In this document: piece after piece, positions 34,681-42,853 of the stretch
Position numbering within the stretch: position 1 is the first letter of the stretch
How the letters are laid out: each line of letters begins with the position of its first letter
DNA from: Reyranella soli
GTDB lineage: Bacteria; Pseudomonadota; Alphaproteobacteria; Reyranellales; Reyranellaceae
Length of the DNA: 64,000 bases
Assembly (NCBI RefSeq): GCF_007992495.1
Contig: NZ_BKAJ01000030.1
Coordinates: 62,001-126,000 of the forward strand
Reading direction: 5' to 3'
The notes under the pieces: model-generated
What the model saw: the letters and a program-made list of their open reading frames with translations, nothing else
Database searches by the model: none
Told to the model about the DNA's origin: nothing
Translations under genes and position numbers: made by a program

Positions 34681-35622
34681 ATGAAACCGGCTCGGTCGTT
34701 CACTCTTGCCGCGGTAGCGGCGCTCCTCTTCCTCCCTGCGTTCGAGGATCAAGCCGCCGCCCAGACGCCATCGCTGACGGAAAAGATCAACGCCTACGTC
34801 GGTTGCATCAACCGCCTCTCGGAGCGCTCCTACGACTCGCGCCGGCGCTATTTCGAATGGGTCGGCAAGACCGGCCCGACCGGCAAGGAGCGGATCATCT
34901 ACGGCACTTACACGATCTACGACACATCCGGCTGCCGGAAAGCCGTCGAGAAGGCCAACACACTCGAGCCGCGCGACGCCGGCCTCGAAGCCGCGGCCTC
35001 AGCCTACGCGGACGCTGTAAGCAAGCTCGAACCACTGCTCAAGGAGGCAGACGACTACTACGAGCGGCAGGATTACAAGGACGACGGGATGGCCAAGGGC
35101 AAGGCCATGCATCCACGTCTGATCGCTGCGTGGGATGCGTTCGCGGCCGCCGACACGGCGCTACGCAACGGCGTCGAAGCGATCAACGACCGTCGCGCGG
35201 CCGAGCAACTCGCCGAGATCGAGCAGAAGGAAGGCCGCAAGGCCGCCTATTATGTCCAGGCGCTGATGATCCACGCCAAGCGCGTGCTGCGCGTCGAGAC
35301 TTCCGAGACGCGTGACGTCGCAACGATCACGAAGGCGGTCAGCGAATTTGAAGATCTCGTCAAGGGAGCCGAAGAGTTCTCCGGCGACGGCAGCGGCAAG
35401 ATCAGCTCTTCGTTGATGAGCAATGCGAAATCCTTCCTCGTCACCTCCAAGCAGCTGATGCGCCGCATCCGCGACAAGGTACCCTACAGCTCCGGCGACC
35501 AGATGATGATGGGTGGCGCAGGCGCCTGGATGGTCGAAGGCTCTCCCGCGCGGCTCCTACGCGACTACAACCAGATGATCGATAGCTACAACCGCGACGG
35601 CAGTTTTAGAGGACGCCCATAA
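34681..35622 (+). CDS. DUF3829 (YiiG-like) secreted protein
   Basis: 313 residues with a signal peptide (MKPARSFTLAAVAALLFLPAF...AAA) and a largely helical mature part. EKINAYVGCINRLSERSYDSRRRYFEWVG leads into DTSGCRKAVEKANTLEPRD and ALMIHAKRVLRVE; the last segment is SPARLLRDYNQMIDSYNRDG. The pattern fits the DUF3829/YiiG family of envelope proteins, function unknown. GGGAGG lies 8 bases before the ATG. It is flanked by an upstream inverted repeat and by the convergent DUF1501 gene. Confidence 0.75.
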   Translation: MKPARSFTLAAVAALLFLPAFEDQAAAQTPSLTEKINAYVGCINRLSERSYDSRRRYFEWVGKTGPTGKERIIYGTYTIYDTSGCRKAVEKANTLEPRDAGLEAAASAYADAVSKLEPLLKEADDYYERQDYKDDGMAKGKAMHPRLIAAWDAFAAADTALRNGVEAINDRRAAEQLAEIEQKEGRKAAYYVQALMIHAKRVLRVETSETRDVATITKAVSEFEDLVKGAEEFSGDGSGKISSSLMSNAKSFLVTSKQLMRRIRDKVPYSSGDQMMMGGAGAWMVEGSPARLLRDYNQMIDSYNRDGSFRGRP

Positions 35623-35644
35623 ATCGCCGCCCGATCTGCGTGGC

Positions 35645-36721
35645 TTAAAGAAGACTCAGTCGCTGCGGCTGCCGCAGCCCGAAGTCGCGCTGCTGGCCCC
35701 AGCAACCTTGCGCCATGGTCGCGAAGACGCTGCGGAAGTCGACGGTGTGTCTTAGGTCGCCGTCGGTGAGATCGCCGAGCGATGGATAGGCGCCGTGCAG
35801 GCCGCCCTTCACGCCGCCCCCCATCACGAACAGGGGCGCCGCCGTGCCATGGTCGGTGCCGGCGCTGGCGTTCTGGCGCACCCGGCGTCCGAACTCCGAG
35901 TAGGTCATCACCACCACATCGTTCCACAGGTTGGCGGCAATCAGGTTCTTGCGCAGCGTCGCCAGGTTGCTGGCGAGGAAGCCCAGCAGCCGCTCGTGCG
36001 GCTGCACCTGGTTGGCATGGGTGTCGAAGCCGCCCAGCGCCGCCTTGATCGCCACCACGGGCACGCGCGCCGTGACGATGCGCGTGGCGAGGTCGAGCTG
36101 GCGGCCGAGCAGCACCTCCTGCGGATAGGCCTCCTTGGGCGCCGCAGCATCGCGCAGCTTGTCGGCCAGGCCCTTGGCCGCCGCGTTGATCTCCTGGCGC
36201 ACCGCCAGCAGATGGCGCAGCGCCGGATTGCCGCCGTCCTTCATGCCGCCGGTGTCCCGGAGCGCATGCGCCTGGCGCAGGAAGTTCTCGGCGTCCTGCA
36301 TGACGATGGTGCGCAGCTCGGGCCCGGTGCTGGGCAGCGCATTGGTGTCGACGACGATGCTGTCGACGCCCACGCCCTTGGGCGGCGTCGCGCCCCTGAA
36401 GGCCTGGGCGATCCAGCCCTCGCTCAGGGTCTGGTTCGAGGCTGACGCCGTGTCCCAGATCTCGATCGAGCGGAAGTGCGAACGGTTGGGATAGGGATAG
36501 CCGACGCCCTGCACGATCGCGAGGTCGCCCGCCTTCCACGATTCCATCAAGGGTTCGAGCTTGTTGTGCAGCCCGACCTTCTCGTCGAGCTGGATCGTAT
36601 GATCGCGCGCCACGCCGATGCCTGGACGAAACTCGCGATACTTGGGATCGGCATAGGGAATGACGGTGTTCAGCCCGTCATTGCCGCCCTTCAGTTCGAT
36701 CAGCAGGAGGATGCGGCCCAT
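35645..36721 (-). CDS. DUF1501 protein without its own export signal
   Basis: 358 residues of the DUF1501 (alkaline-phosphatase/sulfatase-like) family: LLLIELKGGNDGLNTVIPYADPKYREFRP, VGYPYPNRSHFRSIEIWDTA, the metal-site TYSEFGRRVRQNASAGTDHGTAAPLFVMGGGV, and GLHGAYPSLGDLTDGDLRHTVDFRSVFA. Family members usually start with a Tat signal; this one begins directly with the mature domain. It follows the Tat-bearing DUF1800 gene by 7 bases, so co-export as a complex is plausible. It is the last gene of the sigma-led operon. Confidence 0.9.
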   Translation of the reverse strand: MGRILLLIELKGGNDGLNTVIPYADPKYREFRPGIGVARDHTIQLDEKVGLHNKLEPLMESWKAGDLAIVQGVGYPYPNRSHFRSIEIWDTASASNQTLSEGWIAQAFRGATPPKGVGVDSIVVDTNALPSTGPELRTIVMQDAENFLRQAHALRDTGGMKDGGNPALRHLLAVRQEINAAAKGLADKLRDAAAPKEAYPQEVLLGRQLDLATRIVTARVPVVAIKAALGGFDTHANQVQPHERLLGFLASNLATLRKNLIAANLWNDVVVMTYSEFGRRVRQNASAGTDHGTAAPLFVMGGGVKGGLHGAYPSLGDLTDGDLRHTVDFRSVFATMAQGCWGQQRDFGLRQPQRLSLL

Positions 36722-36728
36722 GGCAACC

Positions 36729-38294
36729 TCACTTCAGCTGGTAGGCGGTGTCGAGCAGCGCCGATGCCACCGTGGCGCCCGGCGTGTGCGAAGGATCGAC
36801 CGTGTCGATCGGCGCGCGCGGCAGCAGCGTTCGCAGCAAGGTCGCGGAGTCGACGCCGGCAAGCGTCGGCCCCAGCTTTGCTTCGTCGCCGGCATAGCGC
36901 AGGCTGCGTCCCTCGATCGGCCGCGGCTCCGCCATCTGCATGGTGCCCTCGTCCGACCGCATCGGCAGCTGCTCGCGGCGCTCGATGCGCCGATTGCGCG
37001 GGCTCGACATCATCGCCCCTTCCATCGAGGCCACCGTCGTCGCCTCGACGATGCGGCGCAGGAATTGCTGACGTAGCAGCAGCGTGTAGGTGCTGATCCA
37101 GCTCTCGCCGCCCGGCCAGCCTTTGACGTTGGGCGGATCGAACGGCATCTGGCCGAGCCCGATCATCATGCGCACCAGCTGGGTCTTCTCCGGCACCGGC
37201 AGGCCAAGCAGGTGGACCGTGCCCACGATCAGCTCGACCGGCGACTTGATCAGCGCGCCGCGGTTGGCGGGATCGCGGAACTGGGCCGACAGCAGGATCG
37301 CGCGCATCAGCGGCTTCAGCTCGTAGTTGGCGCGGAACCCGGCGGCGAGCTTCTTGACCTCGGCGGGATCGGGCTTCAGCGACACGAACTCGCGCCACAG
37401 CTTCTCGACGATGGTCTCGGCGGTGCGCGGGTGATTCAGCAGGATGGCGATGATGGCATCGCCGTCGAAGCGCCCGGTCTGGCCCAGAAAGGTCTTCTCG
37501 CCGCCGTCATGCTCGTTGTCGCGCGTCTTGAAGTGGCCGGTCTGGCGGTCGACCGTCCAGCCGGTGAAGGCGCGCGCGGCGGCCTTGATGTCGGCCTCGC
37601 TGTAGTGGCCCTCGCCCAGAGTGAAGAGCTCCAGAAGCTCGCGGGCGAAGTTCTCGTTGGGCTGGCGCGCCACGCTGCGCATGCCGTCAAGATAGATCAG
37701 CATGGCAGGATCGCGCGCCACTTCCTTCAGGAGCGTGGCGAAGTTGCCCAGCGCCTCACGGCGGAACAATGCGTTCTGGCGGAACAGCGATGGCGGGAAC
37801 CGCACCTTCATCAACGACGAGGTGAAGTGGTTGTGCCAGAACAGCACCATGCGTTCGGTGAGCGGCTGGTCGGTGGCCAGCATCTCCTCGATCCACCAGT
37901 TGCGCAGCTCGCGGCTCTGCTCCTGCAAGGGCCGCTCGGGCTGCAATGGCTTGCCGTCGACACCGACCTTCCCCTTTGCCTCGGCAGCCTCGGCCCGCGC
38001 GACCTGCACTTGCCGTTGCAGCTCGGCAGGCCCTTCGTGCAGCCAGCCCGGCGGCGACGTGACGGCGTCGCGGCGCACGCCGGCGAGCAGGCGATCGACG
38101 GTGGCGACATAGTCCTGGGATTCCAGCGCTCGGATCTCCGCCGGCGTCGCGCCGAAAGTGGTACGCGATAGGAGATGCCGCGCCTCGTCGAAATCCATCG
38201 TCGCGGCGGCATGGCCCGGCCGCAGCGGCCACAGGCCGGCGGACAATGCCGCTGTACCGACCACAAATCCTCGCCGACCAATTGGCGCGACCAT
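36729..38294 (-). CDS. DUF1800 Tat-exported protein
   Basis: 521 residues with a twin-arginine signal (GRRGFVVGTAALSAGLWPL). The DUF1800 domain has EARHLLSRTTFGATPAEI, the central MVLFWHNHFTSSLMKVRFP, GNFATLLKEVARDPAMLIYLD, NENFARELLELFTLGEGHYSE and VKGWPGGESWISTYTLLLRQQFL. DUF1800 and DUF1501 proteins form a frequent gene pair of unknown function. The start is 11 bases after the Spy-like gene stop, in a five-gene operon led by an ECF sigma factor. Confidence 0.92.
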   Translation of the reverse strand: MVAPIGRRGFVVGTAALSAGLWPLRPGHAAATMDFDEARHLLSRTTFGATPAEIRALESQDYVATVDRLLAGVRRDAVTSPPGWLHEGPAELQRQVQVARAEAAEAKGKVGVDGKPLQPERPLQEQSRELRNWWIEEMLATDQPLTERMVLFWHNHFTSSLMKVRFPPSLFRQNALFRREALGNFATLLKEVARDPAMLIYLDGMRSVARQPNENFARELLELFTLGEGHYSEADIKAAARAFTGWTVDRQTGHFKTRDNEHDGGEKTFLGQTGRFDGDAIIAILLNHPRTAETIVEKLWREFVSLKPDPAEVKKLAAGFRANYELKPLMRAILLSAQFRDPANRGALIKSPVELIVGTVHLLGLPVPEKTQLVRMMIGLGQMPFDPPNVKGWPGGESWISTYTLLLRQQFLRRIVEATTVASMEGAMMSSPRNRRIERREQLPMRSDEGTMQMAEPRPIEGRSLRYAGDEAKLGPTLAGVDSATLLRTLLPRAPIDTVDPSHTPGATVASALLDTAYQLK

Positions 38295-38305
38295 GGCGAT
38301 TTCTC

Positions 38306-38818
38306 CTACTGCGAGGGACGCGGCGGCGGCTGCCCCGGCTGGCGCTGCATCGGCGGCGGGCCCGACAGGCGGTCGACCAGGACCTGATGCAGGCGCTGGC
38401 GTTGTTCGGGTGTCAGCTTGGCCTCGAGCTGGGCCAGGGCGCGCACGGTCTCTTTCTGCTGATCGGCGCGCAGGTCGGTCAGACGATCGATCAACGGAGC
38501 AAGTTTCTCCGGATCGATTGGCGTGCGCTTGTATTCGTTGATGATCTGCTCGCGCGTCTTCTGGATTTCCCGGAACCGGTCGCGACGGGCCTGAGTGTGC
38601 TGCTCGAAGACGCCGCGCATCGCCTCGCGCTGGCTGCCGTCCAGGCTGACGTCGTTCGCCACCATCTCGAGCACGCCGGGGCGCGGACCGGGCGGTGGAG
38701 GCGGCATGCGCTGTTCGAACGTCACGGGAGCGATCCAGCCGCGGAACACGAAGCCCGCGACGAAGAACCCATTCAGCAGCAGTGAAAGGGCCAGTGCCAC
38801 CGTGATCAGGCGCGGCAT
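38306..38818 (-). CDS. Periplasmic Spy/CnrX-like protein
   Basis: 170 residues: an N-terminal anchor (LITVALALSLLLNGFFVAGFVF), a Pro-rich linker (EQRMPPPPPGPRPG), and a long helical periplasmic part with repeated basic/acidic heptads (QREAMRGVFEQHTQARRDRF ... AQLEAKLTPEQRQRLHQVL). This matches heavy-metal-sensor/Spy-like LTxxQR proteins that often accompany ECF sigma/anti-sigma pairs. There are no Met-rich or His-rich metal motifs. It sits 1 base after the anti-sigma stop. It may be the sensor; that is inference. Confidence 0.8.
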   Translation of the reverse strand: MPRLITVALALSLLLNGFFVAGFVFRGWIAPVTFEQRMPPPPPGPRPGVLEMVANDVSLDGSQREAMRGVFEQHTQARRDRFREIQKTREQIINEYKRTPIDPEKLAPLIDRLTDLRADQQKETVRALAQLEAKLTPEQRQRLHQVLVDRLSGPPPMQRQPGQPPPRPSQ

Positions 38819-38819
38819 G

Positions 38820-39320
38820 TCAGATGCCGTCCGAGACCAGGAATTCGGTCAGGTCGTTCGACGTGTCGCTCTGCGTGGTTGTGTAGCGTTCCTGGGCCAT
38901 CGATTCGCCGAGGCCGCCGCCCAGCATGAAGCCGGAGATGGCGACGATCACCGCGGCAGTCAGCGTCGCTAGGCGCGGCAAGGCGAAGCGCCGGTCCTTG
39001 GCGAACAGCCAGTCGAAAAAGCCGACGCGCGGCGCGCGCCGCTCGACCTCGAAGCCGACCAATGCCTTGGCCCGCACCTCGAGGCGCTCCGGCGCCGCCG
39101 GCAACGGCATGCTCAACACTTCCGACAGTTCCAAGGCGGCGCGGCGCATCTCCGGGTCGGTCGCCACGGCAGCCTCGATGCGCGCGGCATCCGCCTCGGA
39201 CAGGCGGCCTTCCAGCCAAGCGGCGAAATCGAGGTCCGACACGAGACCCGTTGCGGGGCGATCCGTGACAAGGCTCCGCCACAGCTCCCTGTCGCTCTGG
39301 GTAGGACGTTCGGTACTCAT
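38820..39320 (-). CDS. Membrane anti-sigma factor
   Basis: 166 residues. The cytoplasmic N-terminal half has helices LDFAAWLEGRLSEADAARIEAAVATDPEMRRAALELSEVL, an anti-sigma/zinc-finger-like domain that lacks the HxxxCxxC zinc motif. One membrane helix (LATLTAAVIVAISGFMLGGGL) and a short periplasmic tail follow. It directly follows the ECF sigma gene (61-base gap), which supports the anti-sigma call. Confidence 0.75.
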   Translation of the reverse strand: MSTERPTQSDRELWRSLVTDRPATGLVSDLDFAAWLEGRLSEADAARIEAAVATDPEMRRAALELSEVLSMPLPAAPERLEVRAKALVGFEVERRAPRVGFFDWLFAKDRRFALPRLATLTAAVIVAISGFMLGGGLGESMAQERYTTTQSDTSNDLTEFLVSDGI

Positions 39321-39381
39321 CGTGCTCTCCTGCTGCAGATTACGTCAGAAACCCGCCCGGCATCCCCTGCAAATGGCGATT

Positions 39382-39927
39382 CTATTGGGATTCCTTCTGA
39401 AAATGTGCCCGCAACCGCAGCAACGCCTTATGGTGTGTGCTGCGAACGGTTTGGGCATCGATCTTCAGAAGTTGCGCAACTTCCGACACGTCCTTCTCCT
39501 CGTCATAAAGGCATTTCAGCACCAGCATCTGGCGATCGGTCAGAAGCCCTTGAGGAATCTTGAGTTTTTCCACATGGCGATCTTCGACCCCCAGGTTGGC
39601 CTCGGGAACGTCGTCCAGCGGCGTGGTGGCCTGCCGCCGCCGGCGGGCGTGATCCACGGCGGCCGACCGGGAGACCACGGCGAGCCAAGTCGACAGGCCG
39701 GCGCGCGCCGGATCGTAGGTTTTCAACAGCCGATAGTCATTGGCACAGAGACGTACGAACACATCCTGAGCGGCATCCATGACATCCTCTTCGCTCAGCC
39801 GGTATGAAGCGAGCGTGCGGCGCACAACGGTATTGATCAGAGGCGCGGCCGCGGTGACGAAGCCATCCCATGCACGCTTGTTGCCCGTCAGGAGCGTCCG
39901 CAGGTCGATCTGGTTGAGTTCCGCCAC
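39382..39927 (-). CDS. ECF RNA polymerase sigma factor
   Basis: 181 residues with a GTG start at 39927. Region 2 is WDGFVTAAAPLINTVVRRTL ... DVMDAAQDVFVRLC with LSTWLAVVSRSAAVDHARRRR. Region 4 is LTDRQMLVLKCLYDEEKDVSEVAQLLKIDAQTVRSTHHKALLRLR. It leads an operon with anti-sigma, Spy-like, DUF1800 and DUF1501 genes, so it probably controls an envelope-stress or metal response. I could not identify an autoregulatory promoter with confidence. Confidence 0.92.
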   Translation of the reverse strand: MAELNQIDLRTLLTGNKRAWDGFVTAAAPLINTVVRRTLASYRLSEEDVMDAAQDVFVRLCANDYRLLKTYDPARAGLSTWLAVVSRSAAVDHARRRRQATTPLDDVPEANLGVEDRHVEKLKIPQGLLTDRQMLVLKCLYDEEKDVSEVAQLLKIDAQTVRSTHHKALLRLRAHFQKESQ

Positions 39928-39991
39928 GCCCGCGTTCTTTCTCGGCCCGTCCGCCCTGCAGTGTAACAGGGTTTGTGGCTAAATCAGGCCT

Positions 39992-40104
39992 TCATCCCGA
40001 GCGAAGCCACCCGTAGGGTGGCGTAGTCGAGGGACCTTTTGGTCGTCGCAGGAAGAAAGGTCCCTCCACTTCGCTTCGCTACGCGAGGCTCCGGTCGGGA
40101 TGAC
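39992..40104. repeat. Family A palindromic element
   Basis: The outer ends are TCATCCCGAGCGAAGCC and a right end CGGTCGGGATGAC. Inside, GTCGAGGGACCTTT and AAAGGTCCCTC face each other. It lies between the divergent sigma and gamma-glutamyltransferase genes. The arms carry more substitutions than in the other copies. Confidence 0.7.
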
Positions 40105-40127
40105 GGCAATGGGTATGGGGAGTGTTG

Positions 40128-41684
40128 ATGAGTGAGTCTCTGACAAGTCAATGGAAAGTCACCAAGCAGGCGGTGCGCGGCAAGGGCGTCGTCGTCGCGC
40201 AGAACTGCAGGGCCGCTGAGGTCGGCGCAGAGATCCTGCGCAAGGGCGGCAATGCGATCGACGCCGCCGTCGCCACCGGCATGGCGATCGGCGCGCTGGA
40301 GCCGTGGATGAGCGGCATCGGCGGTGTCGGCTTCATGACGATCTGGAGCGCCAAGGAGCAGCGCGCCTGGACGATCGACTACGGGCCGATCTCGGCCAAG
40401 AAGCTCGATCCCTCGAACTACAAGATCGTCGGCCCCGGCCCCGCCAATCCCTTCGCCTGGCCCGACATCCTCGAGCAGAGGAACGAGGTCGGCTACCACT
40501 CGATCGCCGTGCCCGGCATGGTCGCCGGGTTGGCCAAGGCGCTGGAGCGCTTCGGCAGCCTGAAATGGCAGGACGTGATGGCGCCGGGTACCGCGCTCGC
40601 CAAGCGCGGCATGGAGCTCGACTGGTACATGCAGGTCATGCTGGCCAACGGCGCGGAGCACCTGTCGAAGTTCCCCGCGTCGAAGGCCAATTACCTGCCC
40701 GACAATGGCCGCGTGCCGACGCTCGATTGGCAGGCCAACGTCCGCTACCTCAAGCTCGGCAATCTCGGCGAGACCTATCAACGGCTGTCCGACGGCGGCC
40801 CGCGCGAATACTACGAAGGCAACCTGGCCCGTGACATCGCGGCCGACCTGCAGGCCGGCGGATCCGCCATCTCCTATGACGATCTCGCCTCCTACGAGGC
40901 GCGCATCGTCGAGCCGCTGTCGTTCCAGCATGGCGATGCCGTCATCAACGTCGCGGGTGGCCTCACCGCAGGACCGACGCTTCGCCGCACCATCGAGCTC
41001 GCCGGCGCGAAGACCAAGGGCAAGGGTGCGCCCGATGCCGATTTCTTCGTCGCCATCGCCGAGGGCATGCACAAGGCCTACGAGGAGCGGCTGAAGACCA
41101 TGGGCGACAAGCCCACCAACACCTGCACCACCCATTTCTGTGCCGCCGATTCGGAAGGCAACATGGTGGCGCTGACCCAGACCTTGATGTCGCTGTTCGG
41201 CTCGTGCGTGATGCTGCCCAAGACCGGCATCACCATGAACAACGGCATGCTGTGGTTCGATCCCGAGCCCAACCGGCCGAACTCGATCGCGCCGGGCAAG
41301 CGGCCGTTGTGCAATATCTGCCCGGTGGTCGTGACCAAGGACGGCAAGCCGTGGTTCTGCATCGGCGCCTCGGGCGGCCGGCGCATCGTGCCGGCGGTGA
41401 CGCAGCTGTCGCTGATGCTGATCGATCGCGGCATGGACGTCGAAGCGGCCTTCCACCAGCCGCGCATCGACGTCTCCGGCGTGGGGCCAATCCGCGCCAA
41501 CCGCGACCTGCCCGACGCCGTGAAGAAGGCGATTGCGGCCAAGCTGGCGATCGTCGAAGTTGGCAATCAGGTTTCGCCCCTTGGCTTTGCCAACCCGTCG
41601 TGCATCGTGCGCGACCCCGCGAGCGGAGAGCTGACCGGCATGAATGAGGTGATGTCGCCATGGGCTGGCGGCGCAGCGCAGTAG
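40128..41684 (+). CDS. Gamma-glutamyltransferase-family hydrolase
   Basis: 518 residues; GGGGAG lies 5 bases before the ATG. It is an Ntn-hydrolase: AAEVGAEILRKGGNAIDAAVATGMAIGALEPWMSGIGGVGFM, with the predicted nucleophile Thr334 in NTCTTHFCAADSEGNMVALTQTLMSLFGS. GASGGRRIVPAVTQLSLMLIDRG and the FHQPRIDVSG segment follow. There is no signal peptide, so it may act in the cytoplasm, unlike periplasmic GGT. Processing into two chains at Thr334 is expected. It overlaps the LivJ-type binding-protein gene by 25 bases. Confidence 0.9.
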   Translation: MSESLTSQWKVTKQAVRGKGVVVAQNCRAAEVGAEILRKGGNAIDAAVATGMAIGALEPWMSGIGGVGFMTIWSAKEQRAWTIDYGPISAKKLDPSNYKIVGPGPANPFAWPDILEQRNEVGYHSIAVPGMVAGLAKALERFGSLKWQDVMAPGTALAKRGMELDWYMQVMLANGAEHLSKFPASKANYLPDNGRVPTLDWQANVRYLKLGNLGETYQRLSDGGPREYYEGNLARDIAADLQAGGSAISYDDLASYEARIVEPLSFQHGDAVINVAGGLTAGPTLRRTIELAGAKTKGKGAPDADFFVAIAEGMHKAYEERLKTMGDKPTNTCTTHFCAADSEGNMVALTQTLMSLFGSCVMLPKTGITMNNGMLWFDPEPNRPNSIAPGKRPLCNICPVVVTKDGKPWFCIGASGGRRIVPAVTQLSLMLIDRGMDVEAAFHQPRIDVSGVGPIRANRDLPDAVKKAIAAKLAIVEVGNQVSPLGFANPSCIVRDPASGELTGMNEVMSPWAGGAAQ

Positions 41685-42790
41685 CAGCGCTCGCCGCGCA
41701 CGTCGCACTACCCGCGGCGGCGCAGGACCTGCGCTTGCCCGTGCTGGTGCCGCTGACCGGCTTCGTCGCGCTCGAAGGCACCAGCCAGAGGAACGGCGCG
41801 CTGCTGGCGGCGAGCCAGCTCAAGGACGTCACGTTGAAGCCCGACGTGCTCGACACGCAGGCGACACCCGAGGCCGCTGTTACGGCCTGGGAGCGCGTCA
41901 TGGGCGGCGCGCCCTCGCCCGCCGTCGTCGGGCCGATCCTCGGCACGCAGATGCTGGCGCTGCTGCCGCTGGCGCAGGACCGTGGCGTGCCGCTGCTCAC
42001 GATCTCGGGGACAGCGCGACTGGGCGAGCTCGGCAATCCCTGGTTCTTCCGCTTCTTCCCCAGCGACGCCACGGTGAAGGTGGCGCATGCGCGCTACGTC
42101 GTGGAGACGCTTTCAGCCAAGCGGCCGGCGGTGATCTACCAGAGCACCGCCTACGGCCAGTCCGGACGCGAGCAGCTCGCCAAGACGTTGATCGAGCTCA
42201 AGGCACCGCCGGTGCTGGAAGAGAGCATCGCGCCCACGGTCAACGATCTCTCACCGGCGCTGTTGCGCGCCAAGAACGCCAACGCCGACGTGATCGTGTT
42301 GCACCTGCACGCCGCCTCGACGGTGCTGGCCGTGCGCCAGGCGCGCCAGCTGCTGCCCGACGTGCCGATCGTGGCGGGCTCCGCCATGCACCAACCTGCG
42401 ACGGCGGCGTTGCTCGAGCCCGCCGAGTTGAAGGGTGTTTGTGCAGAGACGGCGGCGTCCCCGATCTCGGCGACGTCGGGACCGATGCGCGCCTTCCTCG
42501 ACGCCTATCGTGCTGCCTACAAGAGCGAGCCGGACGCTTTCGCCGCCGCCCAGTTCGATGCCGTGGGCATGCTGGGCCAGATCATCGCCGAGTTGCGCAA
42601 GGCGGGGCAGCCGGTCACGCCCAAGGCGGTTCGCGACCGCCTGGCAAGCGACATCTATCACGGCGTCGTGACCACCTATCGCTCGGACGGCAAGGGCAAC
42701 ATGGCCCACGAGGCCGAAATCGTCTGTTTCGGCGGCACGGACCGCATTCCCAAGCCGGCCGCCCGCTACTCGATACCGCCGCGTTCCTGA
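41660..42790 (+). CDS. LivJ-type (branched-chain amino acid/amide) substrate-binding protein
   Basis: 376 residues with a short signal peptide (MGWRRSAVAALAAHVALPAAAQ) and a type I periplasmic-binding fold. LRLPVLVPLTGFVALEGTSQRNGALLAA, VVGPILGTQMLALLPLAQDRGVPLLTISGTARLG, RFFPSDATVKVAHARYVVE and DAFAAAQFDAVGMLGQIIAELRKAG are typical. Overlap with the gamma-glutamyltransferase gene suggests co-use, for example uptake of a glutamyl compound. No LivHMGF genes are nearby. Confidence 0.88.
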   Translation: MGWRRSAVAALAAHVALPAAAQDLRLPVLVPLTGFVALEGTSQRNGALLAASQLKDVTLKPDVLDTQATPEAAVTAWERVMGGAPSPAVVGPILGTQMLALLPLAQDRGVPLLTISGTARLGELGNPWFFRFFPSDATVKVAHARYVVETLSAKRPAVIYQSTAYGQSGREQLAKTLIELKAPPVLEESIAPTVNDLSPALLRAKNANADVIVLHLHAASTVLAVRQARQLLPDVPIVAGSAMHQPATAALLEPAELKGVCAETAASPISATSGPMRAFLDAYRAAYKSEPDAFAAAQFDAVGMLGQIIAELRKAGQPVTPKAVRDRLASDIYHGVVTTYRSDGKGNMAHEAEIVCFGGTDRIPKPAARYSIPPRS

Positions 42791-42853
42791 CGGCAACTTT
42801 CGGTCGATTTCGGCGTTTTGCTTGTGGGGCAGGTTGTCCTCAAGGAGCCGACC

